IMG/VR virus record: IMGVR_UViG_3300022752_000206 | Coordinates: 1 to 35,289 of that record | Direction: 5' to 3' (one strand) | DNA from: a virus | Length of the DNA stretch: 35,289 bases | Shown here: positions 22,623 through 30,570 of the stretch, piece by piece | Layout: each line of letters opens with the position of its first letter | Position numbering within the stretch: position 1 is the stretch's first letter | Notes under the pieces: generated by a model | What the model saw: only the letters and a program-made list of their open reading frames with translations | Databases searched by the model: none | What the model was told of the DNA's origin: nothing | Program-made: the position numbers and the translations under genes

Positions 22623-24266
22623 CTATCCAAGCCACGCGGAGCGGTAATACACAGTTAACGATGAGGTCGTGTTTGCATTTCCTTCGTCAACAAAGCTAAA
22701 CAGGTTTGTGCCAGGAGCAAGAAGAGTCCACTCGGCAAGAACGTCGATTAGGTTTCTCTTTCCAACCGCGTCTCCGTTAAGTGCAACCTCGTGATCTCTT
22801 GTGTCGATCTCCAGTATGTCGGGACCAAACGTTATCGTGCCTGCCGGGCTGACCACCGATGACACGACGTTTGCCGCGGTCTTGGCGTAGGTTAATGTCG
22901 TCGTGGTTGGAACGTCAATAATCGTGTAGGTTCCATTGAAGGTAGAGTCAACTCCGGTTACCACGATCTCGTCACCCGCAAGAAGGCCGTGGGCACTTGA
23001 GGTAGTTAGGGTCGCCACGTTTGAGGTTAAGGCCTTGTTTGATACCGCGGGAGTTAGTACTCCGCGTAGGCTCTCGATTATCGTGATCTCCTCGTTTGTG
23101 GTCACGTTTTGAATCACTCCAGGACCTGTTAGAGGGCCTGTGATCTCCAAAACAACAGGCGCATAGGCATTACCCGTATTTACAACAGATCCCTCACCAG
23201 AGACCGCGGGAGTGCCGCTCTGCCCTGGTATTACAACCGATCTGTAGCCTAGCTCGTTACCCTCGTACCACTCGTATTTAAGTGGGTCCGGAGCGCGTAG
23301 TCCGATTGAAAATTCTGTTCGTCCACGGGGATTAACCGTGGTGATCTCAGGGCGTCCTGAGAGACGTACGTATGAGGCCTTTGTAGGGTTCTCGTTGGTC
23401 CTAAGCCAGTCACCTACGTATACGAGGTCGGTGTTTGCGATTAACTTGGAGCGTGCCGCAGGAACGTATGACGCGTCAGGCACAAGAAATACTCCGTTAA
23501 GCGTAAGTTGACGAGCCTGGTATCTTCCACGTACGTCGTATGATCCGTCACCGTAGCCGCGAGGAATGTCCTGTACGTCAGGCTCAGGGTGGTTCCACCA
23601 ACCCTCGATGTCGGTGCATATCCAGACAACTCCGTCCTCGTCGATCGTGTTAAGAACTAACGAGCCAAGACTTACACCCGCGTCTAGCTTTAGACCGGTG
23701 ATCTTTGGATACGGAACCGGCGATAGACCCTTGTTTACAAACTTTGTCTCTGTTGCCTGCGTAGGCTCATCAAGATACTCGTTTAGATATGATGCCTGCT
23801 CAAATAGGACGGCATCAACGTAGAACGTCTCTGCCGCGGTTCCTGCGGTAGGTTGAACTACCGAGACTAGTGCGCTTAACGCTCCTGCGGGAGCCGTAAA
23901 TACTCCGGTAAGTCTAACCCAGTCATCGCCAGGAATAACGTCTAGAGATATCGTGGTTGAAGTTGAAAGTAGGCTTCCGGCGGTTGCGGAGTCATACCAC
24001 TGCACTCTTCCGACGAGAGTTCCAGCCTCCTGTGATGCGTCGATCTTTACATAGATTCCTAAGGCGTATGAAAGCGCCTGAGTTACTAAGATTCTTGAAG
24101 ACGTCACCGCACCTGAGTTTGACGAGGCAGCCTTTGCAACCTGTAGACATGATGATCCGTAGAAGTAGTTTGACGTAATTCTTGAGAGGGTGCTTGATCC
24201 TGTCGCCGACCAACCTGTGGTGTTTGTCTTAAACGAAGGATTAACTATGAGGTTATTTCTTGCCAT
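22623..24266 (-). CDS. Distal-tail (Dit-like) protein with carbohydrate-binding N-terminus
   Basis: 547 residues. Residues 1-160 look like a CBM_4_9-type jelly roll: NLIVNPSFKTNTTGWSATG, then a late DDWVRLTGVFTAP and FYVDAVLFEQ. The middle (about 180-350) has the Dit-like pattern with YQARQLTLNGVF and FSIGLRAPDPLKYEW. The beta module sits at 406-480, and a short C-terminal strand region follows (HEVALNGDAVGKRN). Dit forms the ring joining tail tube and hub. The carbohydrate-binding domain suggests early contact with cell-wall glycans. It follows the tape measure gene by one base. Confidence 0.78.
   Translation of the reverse strand: MARNNLIVNPSFKTNTTGWSATGSSTLSRITSNYFYGSSCLQVAKAASSNSGAVTSSRILVTQALSYALGIYVKIDASQEAGTLVGRVQWYDSATAGSLLSTSTTISLDVIPGDDWVRLTGVFTAPAGALSALVSVVQPTAGTAAETFYVDAVLFEQASYLNEYLDEPTQATETKFVNKGLSPVPYPKITGLKLDAGVSLGSLVLNTIDEDGVVWICTDIEGWWNHPEPDVQDIPRGYGDGSYDVRGRYQARQLTLNGVFLVPDASYVPAARSKLIANTDLVYVGDWLRTNENPTKASYVRLSGRPEITTVNPRGRTEFSIGLRAPDPLKYEWYEGNELGYRSVVIPGQSGTPAVSGEGSVVNTGNAYAPVVLEITGPLTGPGVIQNVTTNEEITIIESLRGVLTPAVSNKALTSNVATLTTSSAHGLLAGDEIVVTGVDSTFNGTYTIIDVPTTTTLTYAKTAANVVSSVVSPAGTITFGPDILEIDTRDHEVALNGDAVGKRNLIDVLAEWTLLAPGTNLFSFVDEGNANTTSSLTVYYRSAWLG
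22827..23051 (-). repeat. Beta-module copy in the Dit-like gene
   Basis: Encodes residues 406-480 of the Dit-like protein (VSNKALTSNVATLTTSSAH, GVDSTFNGTYTIIDVPTTTT, YAKTAANV). This is the most regular of all the copies. Confidence 0.8.
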
Positions 24267-24267
24267 G

Positions 24268-27168
24268 TTATGCTCCTCCGCGACGTAGTTGGAACGCGAT
24301 CTGACGTGAAACTAGCGAGGCAAGCTCTGTCTCATCCATGCCAGGAGATGGATATACGTTTATTGTCATTCCTGCGCCTTTTTCTCCTGCTAAAAGTTTA
24401 ATCATTGACTTATCTCGCTTTGAAAGTCCGTCTGGATCTAGCGGCTCAATTCTTTCTGGACGACCAGCCTCGGCAACGCGAGCTAAGGTACCTTGTCCTG
24501 AAGGATATACTGTTCCGCCTTCAGCGAACTGAGGTATCGTAGGAAATCCTATTGTACCTCCGCCAAATGGTCCGATCTTAGGAAGTGTAATCTTTAACTT
24601 GCCAAGCGTGTTGTTCCAGACTGATATTAACGCATTTATTGCACCGCGAACTACTGATATAACGATATCAAATGAATTTTTTACAACTCCACCTATCGAG
24701 CTAAGTACCTTTATTAAGCTTCCAACCACTGTTATAGCTACAGATATTGCAGCTGCAGCCTGTTTTATTGCAGACACAAGAACAACTCCAATTATCGGAA
24801 CTATATACTTTCCTACAAAGTCTCCAAGTGCCTTAAATATTCCCATAATTCCACCAAGGCTAGGAGCTACGCTTGCTATGGCAGAGTTTATCTGGTTAAA
24901 CGCATCTTTCAGTGTACCACCTACAACACTTACAAGGTTAGAAATGGCTTCTCTAAATATCTCGCTCTTGTTGTACGCAAGAATAAGAACTGCAGCTATT
25001 GCTGTAAAAATTCCTATAGCCGCAAGGAATGGTCCTGCGCCTGCAAAGCCAAATGCCTTAGCGGCAGCCGTAACAGAAGGACCTAGCCTTAAGTAGGCAG
25101 TTGTTAAGCTCTGAATTGGATTGGTTAAAAATGGAATAACATCAGCTAGGGCAAGAATAGATCCTTCAATTACCTTAGATCCAAATTTAACTACGTCTCC
25201 GATAGTTCCAAGGGCAAGAGAAAATGCTAGTAGTTGTGCTGTAACGTTAAATAATCCTTGCATTCCAGGATTATCAAGTATCTTAGTAAGTACATTTAAT
25301 GCGCTTCCTAAGGTGTTAAGAAATACCTGTATTGCTCCGCTTGAGAGAGTAACTCTTCCAAAATCTATAAGTGACACTACAAATTTTGCCAGCTGAGGAC
25401 CGGCAGCGTTAAGTCCCTTTAATATTTCTCCAAACGCAGGAGCTCCAGTCTTTAACGTATCCCAGAACGCCTTAACGCCAGGATCGGCTCCAGCCTGAAG
25501 TATTATCTTTACAAACGCACCTAGTGATTGAAGTACGGCCTTTGCGTTTATTGCAACGTCTCTAAAGTACTTTTGAAGTGCCTGTTGTCCGGAGACAGAA
25601 CCTGAGAAGCTATCAAACTTTCTAGTTACCTCATTTAACCAGTCAATTAGTACGTATCCTCCTCCACCAGGAGAGAAGTTTGCCTTTGTTATGTTTGCAA
25701 GACTACGAAATGTATTCCCAAATATTGACCCTAAAGTTGCGGCAATGTCACCCGCCTTGTTGAAGAACTTAGTTAGTTCTCCTGAGGCTTCCTGCAGATT
25801 TAGGTAGTCGGCAAAGGCAGCTGTTTTATTTTCTATAAACTTATTAAATCTATTTATTAGAGGCTCAGCAGCAACAAGAAGAGTTAGAAATCCTTCATAG
25901 ATATTTCCTAAGCTTGTTGCATAGCTTTGAATACTTATACCTGACTGTACTATTAGTTTATTTAACTTTTGTATATTATCTAGCTTTACTATAGCATCAA
26001 CTATCTTTCCAAAAGCCTTACCTATGTCATCTCCAAGCTGAATTAGTGCTGGACGAAGCGCTGGAAAAAGTACTGTTCTAAGTCTTTCTAGTCCGGCCTC
26101 CAGTTGAGAAAATAGTTGCTGTCCAAGTGCGTTACGAAGATCCTTTAACGCGGGAATAAACGTCCCGATCATGTACCTTACAAATCCTTGTGCCTCCTTT
26201 GAAAGATCTGCAAGTGCGTTTTGAAAGTTTGTGTCCTGGGTGCCGCCGCTCTTTGCCTTATTAAGTGCGTCCTGTGCGTCCTGTTGATCGCGAACGGCAT
26301 CAACTACGCGCTTCTGTGCGTCAAGATATGTGCTAGTCTGTTGTGCCTGTGTAGTTCCAGCTGCAACCGCTGCCTTGGCAAGTCGCTCCTGCTCCTTGCG
26401 AAGATCTGAGTTTTTGTCCTTTGCACGACGGAGGTTTAACTCAGCCTCCTCGAACGCAAGTTGCGCCTCGCGACGAGCACGCGAGTTTGGTGGAAGGTCC
26501 TGTACACGTTGAAGAGTTTCACGCGCCTTTTCTAGGTCAATTGAAGCCTTCTTCTCAGATAGTGCTGCATCCTCCGCGTCAAAACCAAGTTGCTGCACCT
26601 CCTCATCTGCCTTCATTGCTGCCTCAGCAAAGTCTCTCTGTGCCGCGGCAACTCTCTCGGTGGCAAGTGCTAGGTTCTTTAACGCACTTTGATACGCATC
26701 TGCATTCTTAGTTCCAGCAAGCTTAGCCTTTGTTCCGGCTGATATTGCCTTTGTAACTCCAGACAGCGCTCCTACTAATCCAAGTGCGGCGATACCTATA
26801 GACGAGATGGCACTTGCAAAGACTATAGCTGAAGGAGCGGCCGCAACTAGTGATGAGGCAAGTGATACAAGTCCGCCTGCTAGGGCGCCAATAGTAGATA
26901 ACACTTGAGAAAAAATAGGACCAATTAGATATCCAGTTTTAACCAATGCTTGGAATCTTGCCCGTGCTGCGTCAGCCGCCGCTCCAAAGTCCGCAAGCGA
27001 ACTTCTTAATCCACTGCCAGTTCCTTTTGAAAATCCTCTAGAAAAACTTTGCCCAACAGCACGTCCTTCGCGATCAATATTTATTCCACTTGCTGCACGA
27101 CGGACCTCAGACTCAAAACCTGTTGTTATCGCCTTTACGACGATATATGCATCTCCTACTATTGCCAT
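24268..27168 (-). CDS. Tape measure protein
   Basis: 966 residues, the longest structural gene. It has long helical and coiled-coil stretches (about 150-330, rich in Ala, Lys, Glu and Gln). Several hydrophobic helices follow or precede these, such as LAGGLVSLASSLVAAAPS near residue 100 and GPFLAAIGIFTAIAAVLIL near residue 735. The C-terminus has FAEGGTVYPSGQ and ends with LVSRQIAFQLRRGGA. It sets tail length and helps DNA entry. At the usual rule of about 0.15 nm per residue, this implies a tail near 145 nm. No lysozyme or peptidase domain was recognised. AAAGGAGGTGAG before the ATG is the strongest ribosome site seen in the window. Confidence 0.93.
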   Translation of the reverse strand: MAIVGDAYIVVKAITTGFESEVRRAASGINIDREGRAVGQSFSRGFSKGTGSGLRSSLADFGAAADAARARFQALVKTGYLIGPIFSQVLSTIGALAGGLVSLASSLVAAAPSAIVFASAISSIGIAALGLVGALSGVTKAISAGTKAKLAGTKNADAYQSALKNLALATERVAAAQRDFAEAAMKADEEVQQLGFDAEDAALSEKKASIDLEKARETLQRVQDLPPNSRARREAQLAFEEAELNLRRAKDKNSDLRKEQERLAKAAVAAGTTQAQQTSTYLDAQKRVVDAVRDQQDAQDALNKAKSGGTQDTNFQNALADLSKEAQGFVRYMIGTFIPALKDLRNALGQQLFSQLEAGLERLRTVLFPALRPALIQLGDDIGKAFGKIVDAIVKLDNIQKLNKLIVQSGISIQSYATSLGNIYEGFLTLLVAAEPLINRFNKFIENKTAAFADYLNLQEASGELTKFFNKAGDIAATLGSIFGNTFRSLANITKANFSPGGGGYVLIDWLNEVTRKFDSFSGSVSGQQALQKYFRDVAINAKAVLQSLGAFVKIILQAGADPGVKAFWDTLKTGAPAFGEILKGLNAAGPQLAKFVVSLIDFGRVTLSSGAIQVFLNTLGSALNVLTKILDNPGMQGLFNVTAQLLAFSLALGTIGDVVKFGSKVIEGSILALADVIPFLTNPIQSLTTAYLRLGPSVTAAAKAFGFAGAGPFLAAIGIFTAIAAVLILAYNKSEIFREAISNLVSVVGGTLKDAFNQINSAIASVAPSLGGIMGIFKALGDFVGKYIVPIIGVVLVSAIKQAAAAISVAITVVGSLIKVLSSIGGVVKNSFDIVISVVRGAINALISVWNNTLGKLKITLPKIGPFGGGTIGFPTIPQFAEGGTVYPSGQGTLARVAEAGRPERIEPLDPDGLSKRDKSMIKLLAGEKGAGMTINVYPSPGMDETELASLVSRQIAFQLRRGGA

Positions 27169-27201
27169 GTACTCACCTCCTTTCTATTTTTAACTTTATC
27201 T

Positions 27202-27579
27202 TTATCTAGACAGTGGTTCGTCTAAAACTGAGCCAAATGGTTTTGGTGATGCTGCATTTACCTCTGTAGCTGGAACAAAAGGCTTAGGCGGTTTCTTCAT
27301 CGGATCAAACGCCTCAATCTTTTCCTCTTCCTCCTCAGGAGAACTGTCAAAGTCCTTTGTAAAGTTTTGACCTCCCGCTGAGTAGTTGGCGTTTGCTCTT
27401 GTCTGAGTATTTGAATATGCATATCTGTGTCCGTAGAAGTCCTGGTAGATGATCTCGCGAGAACGATCCTTGGCGTCTGCCTGCTCTGCTGATGCATAGT
27501 TCATATCATCTTCAAAGAAGTAATGCAGCACATCAAGCATATCTGATGCGTTCATCTCTTTTAGGTCCAATCCGTTCAC
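27202..27579 (-). CDS. Tail assembly chaperone, downstream frameshift part (gpT-like)
   Basis: 125 residues from a GTG at 27579. The GTG has only a weak ribosome site (GGAAAA). The same frame is open upstream to about 27666, across the end of the other chaperone ORF. The upstream reading (LLIWGVDLWPYVNGKALV) looks like natural protein joined to NGLDLKEMNASDMLDVLHYFFEDD. It is therefore more likely made as a -1 frameshift extension of the gene at 27624-27962 than started independently. The remainder is acidic and linker-like (SPEEEEEKIEAFDP). In lambda and mycobacteriophages such a pair recruits tail tube protein to the tape measure, whose gene follows. Confidence 0.75.
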   Translation of the reverse strand: MNGLDLKEMNASDMLDVLHYFFEDDMNYASAEQADAKDRSREIIYQDFYGHRYAYSNTQTRANANYSAGGQNFTKDFDSSPEEEEEKIEAFDPMKKPPKPFVPATEVNAASPKPFGSVLDEPLSR

Positions 27580-27623
27580 TAGTGCTTTTCCGTTAACATA
27601 AGGCCAAAGGTCAACTCCCCAGA

Positions 27624-27962
27624 TTAGGAGACTTTTGGCTCCTCTTCCGGGCGTCCTGCGTACACCTCAACTAACCAACCTGAGATCTCGGCAAGTGTCT
27701 CAACTGAAACGATCTTGTCAGGGTGAGTAAGAAGAGTATTAAATCTTTTATAACTTTCCTCAAGCAGTACACTTTCAAAGAAGCTACTAATTGTCTTTGC
27801 AGCCTCGGCTGGATCCTCTGCACTTGATCTAGCCACAAGATCAAGAAGTGTCTTTCCTTGAAGCTCTTCACGACATGAAAACTCCTCGCCGTGAATCTTA
27901 AATGTTACAGGTTCTTTTTCACCTGTACTTTTGCCAGAGCCAAAGTCTCTGTATTTAGTCAT
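27624..27962 (-). CDS. Tail assembly chaperone, upstream part (gpG-like)
   Basis: 112 residues. The N-terminal region PVTFKIHGEEFSCREELQGKTLLDLVAR and helices (SAEDPAEAAKTISSFFESVLLEESYKRF, split by short loops) match the usual gpG-type chaperone plan in actinophages: a small beta start, then helices. It ends EEEPKVS just after the likely frameshift site. It lies between neck genes and tape measure, the standard place. Confidence 0.75.
   Translation of the reverse strand: MTKYRDFGSGKSTGEKEPVTFKIHGEEFSCREELQGKTLLDLVARSSAEDPAEAAKTISSFFESVLLEESYKRFNTLLTHPDKIVSVETLAEISGWLVEVYAGRPEEEPKVS
27632..27639 (-). promoter_or_regulatory. Candidate -1 frameshift site
   Basis: The minus strand reads GCCAAAAG, in frame as CCA AAA G. 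The A-site AAA re-pairs perfectly after slipping back one base; the P-site CCA to GCC pairing is imperfect, so this is not a canonical heptamer. It lies three codons before the upstream stop, and the -1 frame is open on both sides. The slip must fall between about 27624 and 27666. Confidence 0.45.
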
Positions 27963-27994
27963 TGTTTCTTCCTCCGTTGTTTGTTTGTGTCTTT

Positions 27995-28014
27995 ATTGAG
28001 ACGGTTGTCTCAAT
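27995..28014. repeat. Perfect 8-bp inverted repeat between tail genes
   Basis: ATTGAGAC-GGTT-GTCTCAAT lies in the 56-base gap between the neck gene and the tail chaperone. There is no U-run, so it is not an ordinary terminator. A GATAAT (-10-like) lies just upstream on the minus strand. The half-site GTCTCAAT also occurs immediately after the -10 near position 638. It could be an operator or an RNA hairpin. Confidence 0.5.
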
Positions 28015-28018
28015 TCTA

Positions 28019-28555
28019 TTATCTTATCAAATAAAGGTTGTCGGCGAGGTACTTGTTAGGCTTAGTTCCAGGGTGTCTTACTATCCGAGTGTAGATGACT
28101 CGCCCTCTAGAAGAGAAGCGAAGAAACTCTGCTCGATCTGGAGTAATTATGTGAGGTCTTGTACCTTCGTGGTGTATTAAGGCGTAGCTAAGAGGTGAGC
28201 CTATCTTTAATGACTGGCCTCCGACCGAGCGGTACTGTCTCATGTTTATTGAGGCCTTCAGTCTTCCGGTCTTAACTCCAACCTGGTTCTTTGCCGCAAT
28301 TAAAATTCTTGTGCCACGCTCGGCTAGGTAACGTCCAACGTCTCCTTCTGGGGAGTTAAGTAGATGATCTAGCGCTCCGCGATTAAACACGATGTGAATT
28401 TTTGAGAACCCGACACCAACTGAAGGTGCAGACGCACGAGCCGCGACTGCTGCAGCCCTAGCTCTTCCAGCTCTTCCAGCTCTTCCAATGCCTCTAGCAG
28501 CTCTTTGACCTAGGTATATAAAAGGACTATCAGGTATTAAACCATATAAAGGCAT
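28019..28555 (-). CDS. HK97 gp10-like neck / head-tail connection protein
   Basis: 178 residues. The C-terminal two thirds has KTGRLKASINMRQY, SYALIHHEGTRPHI and TRIVRHPGTKPNKYLADNL, the pattern of HK97 gp10-like proteins at the head-tail junction. The N-terminus carries an Arg-Ala-Gly repeat (GRAGRAGRARAAA) encoded by three 9-base repeats, which may be a flexible or nucleic-acid-contacting arm. The ATG region overlaps the upstream gene's end by one base. Confidence 0.75.
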   Translation of the reverse strand: MPLYGLIPDSPFIYLGQRAARGIGRAGRAGRARAAAVAARASAPSVGVGFSKIHIVFNRGALDHLLNSPEGDVGRYLAERGTRILIAAKNQVGVKTGRLKASINMRQYRSVGGQSLKIGSPLSYALIHHEGTRPHIITPDRAEFLRFSSRGRVIYTRIVRHPGTKPNKYLADNLYLIR

Positions 28556-29058
28556 TATGGAACTACCATCGTTAACTGCATCGCGGTAGTTTGAAAGCCA
28601 CCGTCAAATCCACTTGAGTCAGCGGTGGCAATAACACCTAGGCCAAACTCGCCTGGTTCCCACTGGTCTAACTTGTTTATTAACTCCATGAACATCCACG
28701 CGTCAACCACCGCGATGCGTGATGCCTCCTCGATCTTGTCTCCGGTAGGAGCCTTTCCGTTAACTCCAACCACAGGAATCTCGCGTGATATTGATATGGT
28801 AAGCACGACGCTACGTGGTGACTGACAGCGTTGAGGCTCACTTGCCTGGTTGCCAGGAAGACCTAGGTAGGTTTGAATAAATGAAACAACAAGCTGCTCG
28901 CAGTCGATCGCGGGCTCGCCTACGGTCCAAAACTGTCTTGAAGGAAGTGGAACGTTGTACTCCTCAAAGACCTCGATGGTCTTCTCAAGAACACCGTCCA
29001 TCAGGTTCTTTAGGTTAAGTGCACCTGCACTTACGCCGCTTATATCTACTATTGCCAT
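28555..29058 (-). CDS. Tail terminator / head-tail connector-like protein
   Basis: A 167-residue protein placed exactly where siphoviruses encode the tail terminator. It shows a helical N-terminus (LKNLMDGVLEKTIEVFEEY), a beta strand pair (RSVVLTISISREIPVV), a helix (AVVDAWMFMELINKLDQW) and a final strand (TAMQLTMVVP), the alternating plan of that family. It would cap the tail tube and join it to the neck. Identification is mainly by position and fold plan. Confidence 0.6.
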   Translation of the reverse strand: MAIVDISGVSAGALNLKNLMDGVLEKTIEVFEEYNVPLPSRQFWTVGEPAIDCEQLVVSFIQTYLGLPGNQASEPQRCQSPRSVVLTISISREIPVVGVNGKAPTGDKIEEASRIAVVDAWMFMELINKLDQWEPGEFGLGVIATADSSGFDGGFQTTAMQLTMVVP

Positions 29059-29081
29059 AATTCGTCCTTTAGGTCCCTAGG

Positions 29082-30470
29082 TTAATTTCCGATGGTGTAC
29101 GTAGGTACTGGGTTGTTTGCTAGCCGAAGTGTTAGGTTTCCTGAGGCAATATACACGGTCTCTGTATTAGCTCCAACCGTTCTATCAGCGTATAGGTCCC
29201 AGGTTCCTGGGTCAAGGAAGCCAACGTAGTTGTATGCCTCGTCGTATGTGACTGATAGCGTTAGCGTGTCATGCGACTCGTTTGTTACGGTTGCGGTTCC
29301 GGTACCCACGCCGTATGCAACGTCAGCAACGCGCTCGTCCTCATCTCGTGCGTAGATAAATCTTGTTGTGCTTGGCACCTCGGTGATGTAGTAGCTACCG
29401 TTAAAGGTGGAGTTTATTCCGGCGATGGTGACTAGGTCTCCAACTACAAAGCCGTGAGCCGTGCTGGTTGTGATCGTCGCGTAGTTATCAACCAACTGCT
29501 TATATGTGACGTTCTTTGTTATGTCACTTGTTATCGAGTTGATTGACACGGAGCTAGAACCAAGCTCAACTGAGCTCGTCGAGCTGTAGTTATTTATCTT
29601 AAGATAAGGAATCCAGGTAGGATCTGAAACTAGGAACCCAGCGTTTATGTAGTCGATATTTACGTCCACGGTTCCTCCCTCCACGCCTGTAACAAACATG
29701 TCAAGATTGGTTATTGGAAGAACGGCTGGCTTGGCAACCATGCGGCGTGCACGTGGAACGTCGACTGAGAACACGCGAGCCTTTGCTCTTGCCTTGTCTG
29801 GGTTTGCTGACTTTAGGAATAGATCAACGACGTATAGGCCTGTTCGCATGTCATCGATGAAGTCCTGGTTATCAAGAATTGTGTAGGAAACTCCCTGACG
29901 TGCCACCGAGGTAACGCGGGAAGGAAGATCACACTCGTCACCGTTCCATAACTTAACAAACTCTGTCGCAAGAACTCTAGCCGCGGCGCGTCCAAGCGCA
30001 GGTGCAGGAGAGCCATATGAATATGTAACCTCGATGTTGCAGGGTGTCCAAGGAACACCTGAGCGCGCCTGTAGTGTTGAGTGATCAACCAGGTAGTAAC
30101 GGCTAGGACTTACGATCTGTCCGGTTCTATCACGCACCGAGTGAATCTGCTGAACAGGACGTCCGCGCAATCTCAACCTTGATGACGGAGACATTCCGTC
30201 GGTTGTCATCTCCGCGTAGTCATCAAATTCGTCAAAAGGAATGTTGTAGATCTGGCCTTGCACAAGCTCGGCGGTGTAGTTCTTAGAGGACTGCCCTAGG
30301 CGATACGCCCTAGATGAGCAGATGTACTTCTCAGTTACGGTAGTTGTTCCGCTGTATTTTCTACCTGACAATGACCAAAGAAGTTGCGATGCTGTCTTTA
30401 CCGCCTCATATGCATACTCGCTGTCAGCGTAGTCATCAAGCTCTTCTACGCCTACCCATAAGTTTGACAC
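29082..30470 (-). CDS. Head-to-tail adaptor with inserted beta module
   Basis: 462 residues, longer than usual adaptors (about 150-250). The N-terminal half (DDYADSEYAYEAVKTASQLLWSLSG, GRPVQQIHSVRD, RVTSVARQGVSYTILD, GLYVVDLFLKSANPDKAR) follows the actinophage adaptor pattern that docks under the portal. The C-terminal half is a beta-rich extension: a strand domain, the recurrent module at residues 320-396, and a final sandwich (SVTYDEAYNYVGFL). The extension probably decorates the neck. Confidence 0.8.
   Translation of the reverse strand: MSNLWVGVEELDDYADSEYAYEAVKTASQLLWSLSGRKYSGTTTVTEKYICSSRAYRLGQSSKNYTAELVQGQIYNIPFDEFDDYAEMTTDGMSPSSRLRLRGRPVQQIHSVRDRTGQIVSPSRYYLVDHSTLQARSGVPWTPCNIEVTYSYGSPAPALGRAAARVLATEFVKLWNGDECDLPSRVTSVARQGVSYTILDNQDFIDDMRTGLYVVDLFLKSANPDKARAKARVFSVDVPRARRMVAKPAVLPITNLDMFVTGVEGGTVDVNIDYINAGFLVSDPTWIPYLKINNYSSTSSVELGSSSVSINSITSDITKNVTYKQLVDNYATITTSTAHGFVVGDLVTIAGINSTFNGSYYITEVPSTTRFIYARDEDERVADVAYGVGTGTATVTNESHDTLTLSVTYDEAYNYVGFLDPGTWDLYADRTVGANTETVYIASGNLTLRLANNPVPTYTIGN
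29283..29513 (-). repeat. Beta-module copy in the adaptor gene
   Basis: Encodes residues 320-396 of the adaptor (YKQLVDNYATITTSTAHGF, AGINSTFNGSYYITEVPSTT). It is more diverged, with an acidic insert (RDEDERVADV) near the end. Confidence 0.78.
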
Positions 30471-30515
30471 TTATCGTTCCTCGTCTACTCGTCGTTAGCT
30501 TATTCTAATAAAGGA

Positions 30516-30556
30516 GCGGCATGCCTGTGTATAAATATTACACATCGGCATGCCGC
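30516..30556 (-). terminator. Long hairpin after the tail tube gene
   Basis: Arms GCGGCATGCC and GGCATGCCGC pair perfectly (10 bp). Six more pairs (TGTGTA with TACACA) follow after a two-base bulge, closing on a 7-base loop. It starts 14 bases after the tube stop on the transcribed strand. Only a short, broken U-run follows (CTCCTTTATT), so it may be a terminator, or an mRNA 3' protector that boosts tube expression. Confidence 0.65.
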
Positions 30557-30570
30557 ACATCTACCTTTAA

